The notes below the pieces were generated by a model, which made no database searches, was not told the DNA's origin, and saw only the letters and a list, made by a program, of their open reading frames with translations. 25,037 nt of DNA from Bacteroidetes bacterium UBA2322 (GTDB taxonomy: Bacteria; Bacteroidota; Bacteroidia; Chitinophagales; UBA2359). The stretch spans positions 605-25,641 of the forward strand of contig DDVC01000233.1 in NCBI GenBank assembly GCA_002345145.1. Reading direction: 5' to 3'. Position numbers and translations under genes: made by a program. Of this stretch, positions 1-8,845 are shown one piece after another. Position 1 is the stretch's first letter. Each line of letters opens with the position of its first letter.

Positions 1-101
1 CTCTTGCTAATGGTTTTCTTGTATGGAGGCGCTGCCCATTTACGATTGTGTAAGTACTAATTACCAGCTACTGAAAACCGGCTATCCACTACCCATTTAT
101 A
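1..101. other. Short 3' flank, no feature seen
   Basis: This stretch lies downstream of the stop codon of the minus-strand thioredoxin-like gene. I see no convincing coding frame, hairpin or RNA gene. The neighbouring gene further left is outside the window. Confidence 0.5.
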
Positions 102-1625
102 TTAGTAGCCGTTTCCCAAGCGTTCTAAAAAGTGCCGGCAGGGCGAAACATCGGTGCCGTTGTTTCGGAGTTGGGCAATATACATGGCGTTTTGGGCGGC
201 AATTCGGGCTTTTTCTGCTTCGCCTAATCGGTAAAAGAGCAACGCCTGTATGAAATGATTGTAGTATTCTTGTTCTATGCTAATAGATTCTTCTACCCAA
301 GCCAGCGCTTTTTGGAGCATTTTTTTATTGTTTACATTTCGCTGAAATACGGCGGCTATATCGGCAAGGGTTTTGGGGTTTGAAATTTGGTTTTCATCTA
401 AATAGGCTACGGCAATTTTAGTGTAGGTACTCCATTCTTGGGTGCCTTGGTAATAAAGGCTTTGCATATCAAACAAAAATCTGTTTCTATCGGGCAGGAA
501 AGAGTGGTGTATAACCTTTTCGGCTTTGTTAAACAGCTTTCGGTCTTTTTCTCTGATGGCGGTAAGTACGCTATGCTCTACGGCATTTTTTATTTTTTCG
601 TTTACCTTGTCGCCGCCTTTTACACTCTTAAAATAGCGAATATCTTGCACAAGGTAATCAATGGCTTTATTTTCTAAGCTGACAGAAAAATCGTAGATAA
701 ACTCGCGATTATGCGGCGCGGCAAGCTGGTTTTCTTGTAATTTCAGGTAGTAATTTACTACGGCATTTACCGGCAGTTGTAATTTGAGCAGCAGGTAGGC
801 ATACTCCCTCACAATAGCAATATCTTGGGTAGTATCGGCTCTAAAATAGGCGCTCAGTTCATTTAATCTATTATATTGCGATTCTAAGCCGGCGGGCATC
901 TGAAAACCACTGTTGGGTTTTGGAGCCAACGGGGTATAAACAACCGGCGGTGATGTTTGGGTTTTAGTAACTTTTTGCTTGGGTTCGGGTTGGGGAGTGG
1001 GTTTTAATACAGGGGCAGACTGGGTAGGTTGTTGCCTGTCTTGTTGAGATTGATGGTAAGTAATGCGGTCAATTTCTGTTTCGGAGGGTGGTGGCAGGTA
1101 GTAATCATCGGGTTTCCACTCCATTGCTTTTGGGGGAGTGATAGAGGCAATAATGCCGGAGCCTTGTGGGCGGTACAGCACATCATAGGCATAGTTTTGA
1201 AACTTTGATATGGTTTGTCCGCCCTGCTCGCGTTTAAGTATATTGCCTTCTGTATCCATGTAGAGCAAAACCGGGTAGCCTTCTTTTGCCCGTATGATGT
1301 TATCGCCATAGGCGGCTACAATATCATAATAGCCAAAATCGCCATGTGAAACATTTACTTTATAATTGAGGAAGTTTTGGTTATAGGTAGTAAAAACCTT
1401 GTAATCGGCAAAAACGGTGGTGTCCATAAAAGAGCAGTAGTGGCAAGGTACTCCGTACAAATAAACAAACATGTACTTGCGGTCTTCTTTGGCTTTGTTA
1501 AGCAGTTCTTCAAAGCTGCCTTCAAAAAATTTAATTTTTGCCTGCTGTGCTGAGGCATTGCCGGCGGCGGTTAAAAACAGCAAAAAAATAACAGCAATAC
1601 GGATAAAGGAGTGCATAGGCAACAT
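102..1625 (-). CDS. Secreted thioredoxin-fold protein with TPR-like C-terminal half
   Basis: The 507-residue product starts with a signal peptide (hydrophobic core around residues 9-22, ending near NASAQ), so it is exported to the periplasm or the envelope. Residues about 30-170 form a thioredoxin-like domain of the Thioredoxin_7/DUF255 type. A CHYC active-site motif is at residues 61-64 after a YLYGVP strand, and a GYPVLLY segment supplies the expected cis-proline (P118). Residues about 177-245 are a Pro/Gln/Lys-rich linker. The remainder (about 250-507) is alpha-helical with TPR-like helices near the C-terminus. A second in-frame ATG at 1616 gives an equally good signal peptide. The gene lies 88 nt downstream of the SLBB exporter on the same strand, so co-transcription is plausible. 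CHYC suggests disulfide or redox chemistry, but the substrate is unknown. Confidence 0.8.
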   Translation of the reverse strand: MLPMHSFIRIAVIFLLFLTAAGNASAQQAKIKFFEGSFEELLNKAKEDRKYMFVYLYGVPCHYCSFMDTTVFADYKVFTTYNQNFLNYKVNVSHGDFGYYDIVAAYGDNIIRAKEGYPVLLYMDTEGNILKREQGGQTISKFQNYAYDVLYRPQGSGIIASITPPKAMEWKPDDYYLPPPSETEIDRITYHQSQQDRQQPTQSAPVLKPTPQPEPKQKVTKTQTSPPVVYTPLAPKPNSGFQMPAGLESQYNRLNELSAYFRADTTQDIAIVREYAYLLLKLQLPVNAVVNYYLKLQENQLAAPHNREFIYDFSVSLENKAIDYLVQDIRYFKSVKGGDKVNEKIKNAVEHSVLTAIREKDRKLFNKAEKVIHHSFLPDRNRFLFDMQSLYYQGTQEWSTYTKIAVAYLDENQISNPKTLADIAAVFQRNVNNKKMLQKALAWVEESISIEQEYYNHFIQALLFYRLGEAEKARIAAQNAMYIAQLRNNGTDVSPCRHFLERLGNGY

Positions 1626-1713
1626 GGTAAGGTAATAGGGTAATTAATTTGGTTTTGTAAACATCAAAAATTATACCGATTTTGTAAAATGGCATAATTT
1701 TTACCCCATTGGG

Positions 1714-4230
1714 CTACCGCGTTATTTGCCTTGCTAATACAAGCACGGTTAATATGGTGGCTATTTTTGAGCTGAGACTTTCAAATGCTTGGTTCCAGTC
1801 GCGGTCTTCGCGCCGTTTTTTCCTTTCTGCTTCAAATCGTTTTCTGTCTGTTATATCCACCGAAATGGTAGCGCCGTTTTCAACTCTTGGGTAGCGTTTA
1901 ATGCCTAAAAATACGGTAGCTTTATCTATTCGTCCATTGGGTTGCTGCACATAAGTACGCGCTTTTTTTGCATATCTGCCAAAGCCGCCGCCATAGTTTT
2001 TGATGTAAAAATTGGCTCGTTTTCTGCCTTTTTCAAAGGGAGCGCTAATTTGCACAATCACCGTATCTACATCAAAGTGGCTAACTGCTCCTTTGATGGT
2101 AACCAAATTTTTAACCTGTGGCACAAATATAGAGTCGCCATCGGCGAGTATGTAGTTAAATTTTGATTTATTTGGTTTTTGTTTTGCTTTGGTGATGTCT
2201 AAAAGTACATAACCGGTGCTGTCTTGGGCTCTAAACAGTTTAGCGCCTTCGCTAAAAGCGTAAGGGGTAATACCGCCGCTTCGTTCTAAGAGACTGGTTA
2301 GGCGTTCTTCTTTGCTAAGCAGGGTATATTCGCCGGGGTAGGTAATTTCGCCATAGATTTTTATGATAGAGGGGGGCTCAAAATCGGGCGAAATGCGTAT
2401 AAACACGTGGTCGTAGGGTTTGAGCGGAAAATTAGCGGCAACGGTATCAATGGTAAGGTCGGGGTTTACCTGCACTCTTTTTACCACAATGCGGTCGGTA
2501 GCGGTTTTTTTCAAATCGCGGTCGGTATAACTTATCAGCCTTGATACTTCGAGCCTTTCGGTAGAGGCTTCGGCTTGCATACCTCCGGCAAGGTAAAGCA
2601 GGTCTTTAAGGGTTAGCCCTTCGGCATACTCATACTCGCCGGGCTGGCGCACAGCGCCAAAAATTTTGACCGAAAAATCTTGCCGGAATGCTCTTCTTGA
2701 AACAACCTGAATGGTATCGAGGTCTTGCACGCTAAGGTTTTCGGCCGATTTAGGGTCGTCCAGCACTTCACCCAACCGGAAAGGCAATATCAGTTTTGAT
2801 TGGTCTTCTTTCAGCCTTATTACATAAGCGCGGCTAAGGTCGGCTTCGTCAAGTACGCCCTCTGTTTTGAGCAATATATCCGATACTTTATTGCCCGGTT
2901 GCACTTCGTATTTACCGGGTACTTTTACTGCTCCCACCACCTCCACATAATTGCGCAGCCCTCTTGGAAGTTTGTAAATAAAAATACTGTCGCCGTTTAT
3001 GAGCGAAAAATCGGTTTTAAATTGCCTGAGGCTGTCTAAATCAAGGTCTATTAAAATTTCTTTGTTGCTTTTGTAGCGTTTAATGTTTATGTTTTTAGTA
3101 AAGGCATCGGAGCCCAGCCCGCCGGCGTATTCTATCAGTTTAAGCAATCCCTCGTTGGGTTGAAGCTCGTAGTTAAATGGGCGGCGCACTTGCCCCGATA
3201 TATTTACCACGTTGCCCATAGGCGGCACAATAACATAATCATTGTGTTCAAGGAAGAATTCCTGTTTGCTGTTTGGGTTGGTAAGGTACTCGTATATGTC
3301 TAATTTTTTAATAGTTTGACCGTTTCGGCGAATGTAAATTTCTCTTAGCGACCCTATTTGGTTGGGTCCGTTAATGGCAACTAAGGCATTAAAAACCGAT
3401 GTGTGAGAGGGAAACCGATAGGTGCCCGGGTGCAGGAGTTCGCCCACAAAATTTACGCTTATTTTGCGCAGGAAGGTAATGTTTACTTCCACCTTATTGG
3501 GGTCAAACTCATAAGCCTTCACAAATTTTTTCTTCACTATTTCTTTGGCATTGGCTACGGTAGCGCCTTTTAGGTAAATGCGTCCTACTAAGGGCGGGTC
3601 TATATTACCAAGAGTATCTATGATAAATTTTTTGTTAAAATCGGTAACACCCCACATCGAAACGGTTACTTCGTCGCCTATGCCAAGTGGGTAATTATCG
3701 GGCGGACGTTCATTGAGTTCGTTTTTAAATACTACTTCCAGCAGGTTTCGCCTAAAAAATTCCTGTCCATACACAACAGGTTCGGGTAGTTGAAGGGCTT
3801 TTTCTACCAAATCGCGCTTTTGGAGCTCTATAATTTTGATTACGTCTTCTATGTTAAGGCTATCTTTTTTGCTTTTGAGTTTTTTTTCTAACTCTTTGCG
3901 TTTTACGCCGTCTGTAATCATTTTAAGTGTGTCTTGTGCGGCGCTAAGTTCTGTTAGTTCTTTAATGGTTTCTTCGGGTATGCCCAATTTTCGCAGCTCT
4001 TCGGGCGTAACCATAATGCGGTTTATGAGCGAGGTATCTTGGGCTTGCGCTCTTTTGCGGGTTTCCTCATCTTGTTGCTGAATAAACCGTTCCAGGTCGT
4101 ATCGGTTGTAGTATTGGTTGGGTTTATTTCGGTTTTGTTCATACAAATTAAGGGTGCGCACCTGTGCATTAGCGTTTAAGGCGGTGCAAAGGAGCAAAAC
4201 GGTTAAAAAGAACCAAACTATGTTTTTCAT
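1714..4230 (-). CDS. Polysaccharide export outer-membrane protein with multiple SLBB domains
   Basis: This 838-residue protein belongs to the Wza-like polysaccharide export family. I chose the ATG at 4230 because it opens directly into a signal peptide (MKNIVWFFLTVLLL, cleavage near residue 22). An upstream in-frame ATG at 4284 would put 18 non-hydrophobic residues before it. Residues about 25-145 are charged and helical. The Poly_export domain follows, with YPLGIGDEV near residues 180-188. SLBB domains begin near 259, 343, 429, 521 and 623, each opening with a G-x-V/E-xx-PG type turn, and a degenerate sixth begins near 710. A hydrophobic helix close to the C-terminus (about 823-833) could cross the outer membrane. 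Wza homologues with one or two SLBB domains are about 350-400 residues, so this is a long, multi-SLBB Bacteroidota form. No glycosyltransferase, Wzc kinase or flippase gene is visible nearby. Confidence 0.88.
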   Translation of the reverse strand: MKNIVWFFLTVLLLCTALNANAQVRTLNLYEQNRNKPNQYYNRYDLERFIQQQDEETRKRAQAQDTSLINRIMVTPEELRKLGIPEETIKELTELSAAQDTLKMITDGVKRKELEKKLKSKKDSLNIEDVIKIIELQKRDLVEKALQLPEPVVYGQEFFRRNLLEVVFKNELNERPPDNYPLGIGDEVTVSMWGVTDFNKKFIIDTLGNIDPPLVGRIYLKGATVANAKEIVKKKFVKAYEFDPNKVEVNITFLRKISVNFVGELLHPGTYRFPSHTSVFNALVAINGPNQIGSLREIYIRRNGQTIKKLDIYEYLTNPNSKQEFFLEHNDYVIVPPMGNVVNISGQVRRPFNYELQPNEGLLKLIEYAGGLGSDAFTKNINIKRYKSNKEILIDLDLDSLRQFKTDFSLINGDSIFIYKLPRGLRNYVEVVGAVKVPGKYEVQPGNKVSDILLKTEGVLDEADLSRAYVIRLKEDQSKLILPFRLGEVLDDPKSAENLSVQDLDTIQVVSRRAFRQDFSVKIFGAVRQPGEYEYAEGLTLKDLLYLAGGMQAEASTERLEVSRLISYTDRDLKKTATDRIVVKRVQVNPDLTIDTVAANFPLKPYDHVFIRISPDFEPPSIIKIYGEITYPGEYTLLSKEERLTSLLERSGGITPYAFSEGAKLFRAQDSTGYVLLDITKAKQKPNKSKFNYILADGDSIFVPQVKNLVTIKGAVSHFDVDTVIVQISAPFEKGRKRANFYIKNYGGGFGRYAKKARTYVQQPNGRIDKATVFLGIKRYPRVENGATISVDITDRKRFEAERKKRREDRDWNQAFESLSSKIATILTVLVLARQITR

Positions 4231-4352
4231 CTTTTGAGGGCAGATGCAGGGGTTTAACTTGGTGTGTGCTGCAAACAGAGGCATAAAAAGGGTTTATGGT
4301 TGCATATATAACCAAATGCGCATGGCATGTGCCGGGCTACGCATTAAAGCCC

Positions 4353-4360
4353 CAAAGATA
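4353..4360 (-). promoter_or_regulatory. Candidate Bacteroidota -7 element (TATCTTTG) for the SLBB exporter
   Basis: On the minus strand this reads TATCTTTG, a full match to the Bacteroidota consensus TAnnTTTG. A TTG lies 15 nt upstream (plus-strand CAA at 4376-4378), slightly closer than the usual 17-23 nt for the -33 element. Transcription would begin near 4346, giving a leader of about 115 nt before the ATG at 4230. This is a motif match only. Confidence 0.3.
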
Positions 4361-4427
4361 GAGAAACATTGGTAACAACTAAGCGCATACCCTTAGCAAA
4401 GTGCAAAAAGCAGTTATTATACTTATG

Positions 4428-4444
4428 TTGCCAGTTATTGGCAA
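4428..4444. repeat. Perfect 6-bp inverted repeat TTGCCA-GTTAT-TGGCAA
   Basis: Two 6-bp arms are separated by 5 nt. There is no T-run on either side, so it does not look like a classic terminator. It lies upstream of the candidate SLBB-exporter promoter and could be a protein-binding site. Confidence 0.4.
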
Positions 4445-4503
4445 TAGTAGTGGCAGCGTCATTTGGGCATTTGTAAATGTGCTGCTGTGCAAAGGAAAAT
4501 AGT

Positions 4504-4539
4504 TGCCAATTTCTTGCCAAAGTGGTAAAGGGATTGGCA
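4504..4539 (-). terminator. Possible terminator hairpin downstream of the M61 peptidase
   Basis: Arms TGCCAAT (4504-4510) and ATTGGCA (4533-4539) are perfectly complementary around a 22-nt spacer. On the minus strand the second arm is followed by an AT-rich tail with four Ts (ACTATTTTCC). It lies about 40-70 nt beyond the peptidase stop codon. The long spacer and short stem make it weak. Its arm sequence resembles that of the structure at 7119-7163. Confidence 0.35.
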
Positions 4540-4575
4540 TGCGTTATGTAAAATTTGTTCTGCTATAAGGCGCGC

Positions 4576-6888
4576 CTACTTGCCTTTCAGCTTAGCCGGA
4601 ACGGGATTTGTGGGGGAGGCAGTATCCCAAACCACACTTACTACCCACCAACGGTTGTTGTTGAATACTAATTGAATACTGTTTACACCCGATGCTACTG
4701 CTTTGCCATTAGGTTCGTTTCGGGTTTCGTAGGCGCTCAATACGTGGGCTATATTACCAAAGCGTTCTATGGTTTTACCGGTTTCGGTTTCATAAAAATT
4801 GGTATCTGATGATTGGGAGGCAATATCAATAAACTCATTGAGCGAGAAATTTCGGTAGATATGCTCGCCCGAAGCGCTCTCGGCAACCGATATAAACTGG
4901 GCATTGGGTTTGCAAAGGGCTTGCAGCATGGGCAGGTTTCGGGTTTGTGCGGTGCCCGATATAGCTTCGTACAAAGCCGCTACGGTATTTTCTATGGTAG
5001 CCGTTTTTTCGGGCGGCAGGGGGTATTGTCGGAGTTCGGGAGCTTGGAGCCACTCATTTCTAAGGGCAATTTGGCGGGCGGTGGCTTTTGGGTTTAGTCT
5101 TATTTGGTGATAGCGTTTTTTATCCATACGGGTAGCAAGGGCTTTCAGCTCTATGGCTTGTCCGTTTCGGTTAACGGTTACGCGCATGGTATCGCCATCT
5201 TTCATGTTGGCAGTAACAGCCATAAAGTAATCTTGCATATTAGAAAGGTCTATGGGTTTACTGTTAATGCTGAGGAGTTCGTCTCCGGGTTGGTAACCCA
5301 TTTGTTTGCTGAAAGCATTAGTAGGGTCAGTTTCTTTTATGTATAGGGTAAAGGTTTCGGGGTTAAAAGCCACATCAGCATTGCCTAAGATAGAGAAATC
5401 GGAAAAGGTTTCTTCGGGCACGTATTCTATACCCACCATGTTAAATACTTCCGCTAAGGGCAGTGGTTCGGGGCCGGCTACATATCGGGTCAAAAACTCG
5501 CCAATTTGGGCGTTGGTAAGATTGGTAATATCGGTAAACAATTGGTCGTCAATAAAGGGGCGGTCTTTTCCGTATTTATTGGTAAGTTCTGCAATGAGTT
5601 TGCGCAGGTTATATTTACCATTTGTGGCAGCAAGCAGTTGAATATCAAGGCAAAGGCTAATGAGTGCGCCCTTTTCGTAAACATTCTGGTACTGGTCGGC
5701 ATATTTATCTAAGCTGCCTATGCTCATGGTGGTAAAGGGCAGGGTGTCGTTAAAATATCGGGTAGTGTTAATGATTTTAGAGCGCAGTTTGTCAAAATAG
5801 GCATCGGTATTGATGAGGTTGTATTGTATTTGAACGTGAGAGGCGGCGTATTCTGTGCTGCCTTCGTACAGCCAGAGGTGCTGCGACATTTTGGGCTGGG
5901 TAAAATTGAAGTAGTGAATTTCTTCGGAGTGCAGGTTGAGTGGTGTTACTATGTGAAAAAATTCATGTGCTGCCACATCTATAACAAAGGGCAGGAGCAT
6001 TTCTTGCGGGTATTCTGGTAGGTAATAAAAAGAGGAGTAGGAGTGTTCTAAGGCGCCTTGCATGGGCGAGGATTTTGCCGGCGGCACAAAATAGAATAGG
6101 AAGGCGTATTTGTTTACCGGCAATTTACCGCCGCCTAAATAGTCTTTAATGGCATGCAGCATGGTGGCTATATTGGTAGCCAAATAAGATGAAGTTACTT
6201 TTTTGTTTGGCGAGTAAACAGAAATAAGCACATTGGTACCGGCAATGTTGATAGAAGTAGTATCGGGCTGGTTATACATAATAGGAGAGTCCACCAGCAG
6301 ATTATAGTCATCGGTAACAAACACATCTTTGTTGGGCGAGGTATATTGTGGTATTAACCCTGTTGATCCGTAGAAATTAGTGGGTTTGGTTACTTCCAGC
6401 CGGTAGGGTTGTTTTTCCATTCCTTCAAAATAGCCAAAGAAACCGTGGGTATTGAGTACAAAATTTTCGTTGGTTTCTATATTAGTGCCCGACATGGGGT
6501 AAATGGGCGTTTTACCCAAATCGGCATCAAAGGTATCGTTTACTTTGTAGGTAATTTTGCCCAATTTGTTGGCATTGGTTATTTGCCAGCCGTTGGTATC
6601 TGTTTGTTTTACTTTAAGGGGTTTACCTTTTTTATCAAAGGCTTTAAACTCAACCACAAACCTGCCAAAATCTGAAATGGCATAAGTACCCGGAATAATT
6701 TTGGGCATTCTGAAAGTAGCAGTAGCGGCGGTAATATCGGGCGGCGTAAGTGTTACTGTAAGCTGGTCGGCAGTTACTTTGGTAAGGTCTATGGTGTATT
6801 GATACGTTTGGTTTTGTGCCATTGCAGTTTGCGAAAAACAAAACCATATCAAACTGAGGCTTAAAGCAAAAAAAAGTTTCTTGTTCAT
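4576..6888 (-). CDS. M61-family metallopeptidase with PDZ and C-terminal NTF2-like domain
   Basis: The 770-residue product begins with a signal peptide (MNKKLFFALS, cleaved near TAMAQ), so I chose the ATG at 6888 over the in-frame ATG at 6909. An N-terminal beta domain of the M61 type spans about 25-200. The catalytic domain has the zinc motif HEFFH at residues 308-312 followed by IVTPLNLHS, and LWLYEGSTEY, whose Glu (about 342) is the expected third zinc ligand. Residues about 505-585 form a PDZ domain (GYQPGDELLSINSKPI). M61 enzymes are glycyl-type aminopeptidases or related peptidases of about 580-620 residues. The extra C-terminal ~130 residues (about 630-755), ending in WWVVSVVWD, look like an NTF2/SnoaL-like fold. 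Acting in the periplasm or outside the cell is inferred from the signal peptide. No lipobox cysteine is evident. Confidence 0.88.
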   Translation of the reverse strand: MNKKLFFALSLSLIWFCFSQTAMAQNQTYQYTIDLTKVTADQLTVTLTPPDITAATATFRMPKIIPGTYAISDFGRFVVEFKAFDKKGKPLKVKQTDTNGWQITNANKLGKITYKVNDTFDADLGKTPIYPMSGTNIETNENFVLNTHGFFGYFEGMEKQPYRLEVTKPTNFYGSTGLIPQYTSPNKDVFVTDDYNLLVDSPIMYNQPDTTSINIAGTNVLISVYSPNKKVTSSYLATNIATMLHAIKDYLGGGKLPVNKYAFLFYFVPPAKSSPMQGALEHSYSSFYYLPEYPQEMLLPFVIDVAAHEFFHIVTPLNLHSEEIHYFNFTQPKMSQHLWLYEGSTEYAASHVQIQYNLINTDAYFDKLRSKIINTTRYFNDTLPFTTMSIGSLDKYADQYQNVYEKGALISLCLDIQLLAATNGKYNLRKLIAELTNKYGKDRPFIDDQLFTDITNLTNAQIGEFLTRYVAGPEPLPLAEVFNMVGIEYVPEETFSDFSILGNADVAFNPETFTLYIKETDPTNAFSKQMGYQPGDELLSINSKPIDLSNMQDYFMAVTANMKDGDTMRVTVNRNGQAIELKALATRMDKKRYHQIRLNPKATARQIALRNEWLQAPELRQYPLPPEKTATIENTVAALYEAISGTAQTRNLPMLQALCKPNAQFISVAESASGEHIYRNFSLNEFIDIASQSSDTNFYETETGKTIERFGNIAHVLSAYETRNEPNGKAVASGVNSIQLVFNNNRWWVVSVVWDTASPTNPVPAKLKGK

Positions 6889-7195
6889 GATAAATAAGGT
6901 CAGCAGCAAAGCTGTAAGTGATTAAAAAATGGTTAAAGTAGGGGTTGAATGGTGTAATTGTGCTAGCCCGATGTTGTAATTTGGGCAGCAAAACAGAGAA
7001 CACCCCAACAACTATGAAAGTTCACGATGTGTATGGGTGCGAAAATGGCAAACCGCTATGTTGGTAAGCAAGAGGTGTACATTATTACAGCCTACAATCA
7101 GATAAACAATCAATAATTTTGCCCAATATTAAACCCTGTTTAAAAGGGGATAACATTGGGCAAGGTAAATGGAAATACCCGATAAGGGTTTTAGG
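6889..7195. other. 307-bp intergenic region, no gene seen
   Basis: This gap lies between the T9SS type A protein stop and the M61 start, both on the minus strand. I found no full TAnnTTTG match for the peptidase and no credible small gene. The only clear structure is the inverted repeat at 7119-7163, listed separately. Confidence 0.5.
7119..7163 (-). terminator. Long hairpin, probable terminator of the T9SS type A gene
   Basis: A perfect 9-bp inverted repeat, TTGCCCAAT (7119-7127) and ATTGGGCAA (7155-7163), encloses a second possible stem, CCCT (7134-7137) with AGGG (7145-7148). It lies 32 nt past the stop of the minus-strand gene at 7196. The minus-strand tail is AT-rich (AATTATTG) rather than a T-run, so termination is inferred from its position and fold. 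Confidence 0.45.
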
Positions 7196-8611
7196 TTATT
7201 CTATGATGAGTTTACCTTTGTTGTTGATGTTGCTACCGGCATTAACAAGGGTGTAAAAATACAACCCCTTGGGCAGTTGGTTTACGGTTAGCGTGGTAGT
7301 GCCGCTAAGGTTGTGCCATGCGGCAACCTCTTGCCCCAGTGTATTATACAGGTATAGGCTGCTGTTGGGCAGTGTGTTGGGCAGTTGTATTACTACCTGA
7401 CCGGTAGCGGTAGGGTTGGGATACAGGCGCGGGCTGTTTGTTGCTGTGCCGGGTTCAATACCTGTGCAGTAATCTACTGTTACTTCTTTGGTTACGGTGG
7501 CGGTGGTGCCTCCTACGCCCAGTGTGGTGAGGGTAACTGTGTAGGTGCCTGGTGCAGGGAAGGTAAAAATAGGATTTTCAAGTGCGCTACTCTCGCCGGG
7601 TACGCCAAAGTTCCACTCGTAGCTAAAGGCGTTTGCGCTGGCATTGGTAAAGGCAACGGTAAGGCAGTTAGCGTTAAAATTAAACTCGGCCAATAGCGGA
7701 CCGGGCTGTGCCAGATACTCAATACTTGCCGGGGAAACATTTCCTGAGAGTGGGTCGGTAATTAATGTAATTGATGCAGCCGGGTAGCCTTGGTTTTTAG
7801 AGATAAAGCGCATACTGTTGGTAACAATGGTGGTATCTAAAATAGAGGGGTCAAAAGGCAGTTCTATACCCAGCAAACCTTCAATAAGGGCGGGGTCAAT
7901 GGGCACAAAGTTGCCAAATACAATTAAACCTAGTTCAAGCCCTACGGTATTGGTTTCGTTATAGCGCAGTACCTCCAGCGTAAAATCGGGCAGTTGTAGG
8001 GTGCCAAAAGCATCGGCGTTTATAGATTTTTCAACGTTTAGACGCAGCCCTATTTGAGTTCCGTTAAAATCTATGGGAATGATGTAGCCGCCATTGCCCG
8101 ATATGGCTTCGCCATAATTAGCCGGGCTGAGGTATAAATCGTTAGGGCTGGCATTTACGTTGGTAGCGCCCAGGTCAATAATACCCGGAATAGTGATGTT
8201 TACAGTAAAGCCATCTATAAAAACTTTGCCTTGTGTGTTTTTGGTATAGTAGGCAGTAGCATCTGGAATGCCGCCCACGGGCAGGATATTGCCTAGCGAA
8301 ACACCCAATACAGAATTGATGTTGCCAACCCGGGCAATGGTGGCTTGCGGAAAATCGGCTGCGGCGGGCAAATCGGTAGGGGTTATGAATTGTACGGCTT
8401 CAAAATTACCGGGTGTGAGGCTGGTAAAGTTCCAAACTTGGGCGGTAGCTGAGGCGGTACCTAAGTCAATATCAGGGGTATTGCTGGTTGCCAGATATTT
8501 AGAAACACCCACCGCCGGCAAATCGCTGCCGGTAATGCTCACTTGTGCATAAGTGGTATGTGCTGCCGCAAAAAATACAAGCATAAAACAGAGGAGGTAA
8601 AATTTTTTCAT
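7196..8611 (-). CDS. Secreted PKD-domain protein with T9SS type A C-terminal sorting domain
   Basis: The 471-residue product has a signal peptide (MKKFYLLCFMLVFF, cleaved near TTYAQ). Residues about 24-300 are a beta-rich region I cannot assign to a family. Residues about 306-380 form a PKD-like domain, with YEWNFGVPG and then FPAPGTYTVTL. The C-terminus (about 395-471) is a Por_Secre_tail/TIGR04183 type A sorting domain: it opens RLYPNPT, continues LYLYNTLGQEV and ends LPKGLYFYTLV before GKLIIE. By family knowledge, such proteins cross the outer membrane through the type IX system and are released or anchored after the tail is cleaved. The gene is divergent from the giant type B adhesin, 234 bp away. 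No catalytic motif is visible, so an enzymatic function cannot be claimed. Confidence 0.88.
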   Translation of the reverse strand: MKKFYLLCFMLVFFAAAHTTYAQVSITGSDLPAVGVSKYLATSNTPDIDLGTASATAQVWNFTSLTPGNFEAVQFITPTDLPAAADFPQATIARVGNINSVLGVSLGNILPVGGIPDATAYYTKNTQGKVFIDGFTVNITIPGIIDLGATNVNASPNDLYLSPANYGEAISGNGGYIIPIDFNGTQIGLRLNVEKSINADAFGTLQLPDFTLEVLRYNETNTVGLELGLIVFGNFVPIDPALIEGLLGIELPFDPSILDTTIVTNSMRFISKNQGYPAASITLITDPLSGNVSPASIEYLAQPGPLLAEFNFNANCLTVAFTNASANAFSYEWNFGVPGESSALENPIFTFPAPGTYTVTLTTLGVGGTTATVTKEVTVDYCTGIEPGTATNSPRLYPNPTATGQVVIQLPNTLPNSSLYLYNTLGQEVAAWHNLSGTTTLTVNQLPKGLYFYTLVNAGSNINNKGKLIIE

Positions 8612-8845
8612 GGTGCAGAGAAAAATTTTGATAACAAAACATAAAGGTAAGCACTTGCCTCAAAAGCAACAATTTTAAACGGTTTTTTTTATTCTTTTGC
8701 CACAAAAAAGGTGTTTTCAATGGCTTAAAAGGTTATTGCAGGGTTAATTTGGTTGCTGCCGCAAAAAAATGGAATAATTATTGCTAACAGTTGCATAGTA
8801 CAATAAGGTGCAGTTGCGCCAACCTATTTTTAAAAAGATATTGCT
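8612..8845. promoter_or_regulatory. Divergent intergenic region between two T9SS cargo genes
   Basis: This 234-bp AT-rich spacer separates the start codons of the type A protein (minus) and the giant type B adhesin (plus), so both promoters should be here. The best plus-strand -7 candidates are imperfect (TTCTTTTG at 8692-8699 and TTAATTTG at 8744-8751, each 7 of 8) and lack a well-spaced -33 TTG. I therefore do not assign precise promoters. Confidence 0.45.

Larger units (their letters stand above)
4231..4575. other. 345-bp intergenic region with promoter-like element and TTGCCA inverted repeats
   Basis: This gap lies between the M61 peptidase stop and the SLBB exporter start, both on the minus strand. 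I see no credible gene in it. It holds a minus-strand TAnnTTTG match at 4353-4360 and a cluster of TTGCCA/TGGCAA words (4428, 4439, 4503, 4514, 4534), some of which form hairpins listed separately. A 10-bp palindrome, AGGCGCGCCT, at 4568-4577 overlaps the peptidase stop codon. Confidence 0.55.

Noticed and set aside
4568..4577. AGGCGCGCCT palindrome as a regulatory site
   Set aside because: A single 10-bp palindrome overlapping a stop codon, with no second copy seen in the window. Probably incidental.
6650..7003. 117-codon minus-strand frame upstream of the M61 gene
   Set aside because: It overlaps the M61 signal-peptide region in another frame, and its translation has no plausible domain or signal.
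8692..8751. TTCTTTTG (8692-8699) and TTAATTTG (8744-8751) as promoters for the giant gene
   Set aside because: Each differs from TAnnTTTG at the conserved A, and neither has a TTG at -33 spacing. They are not better than chance in such AT-rich DNA.
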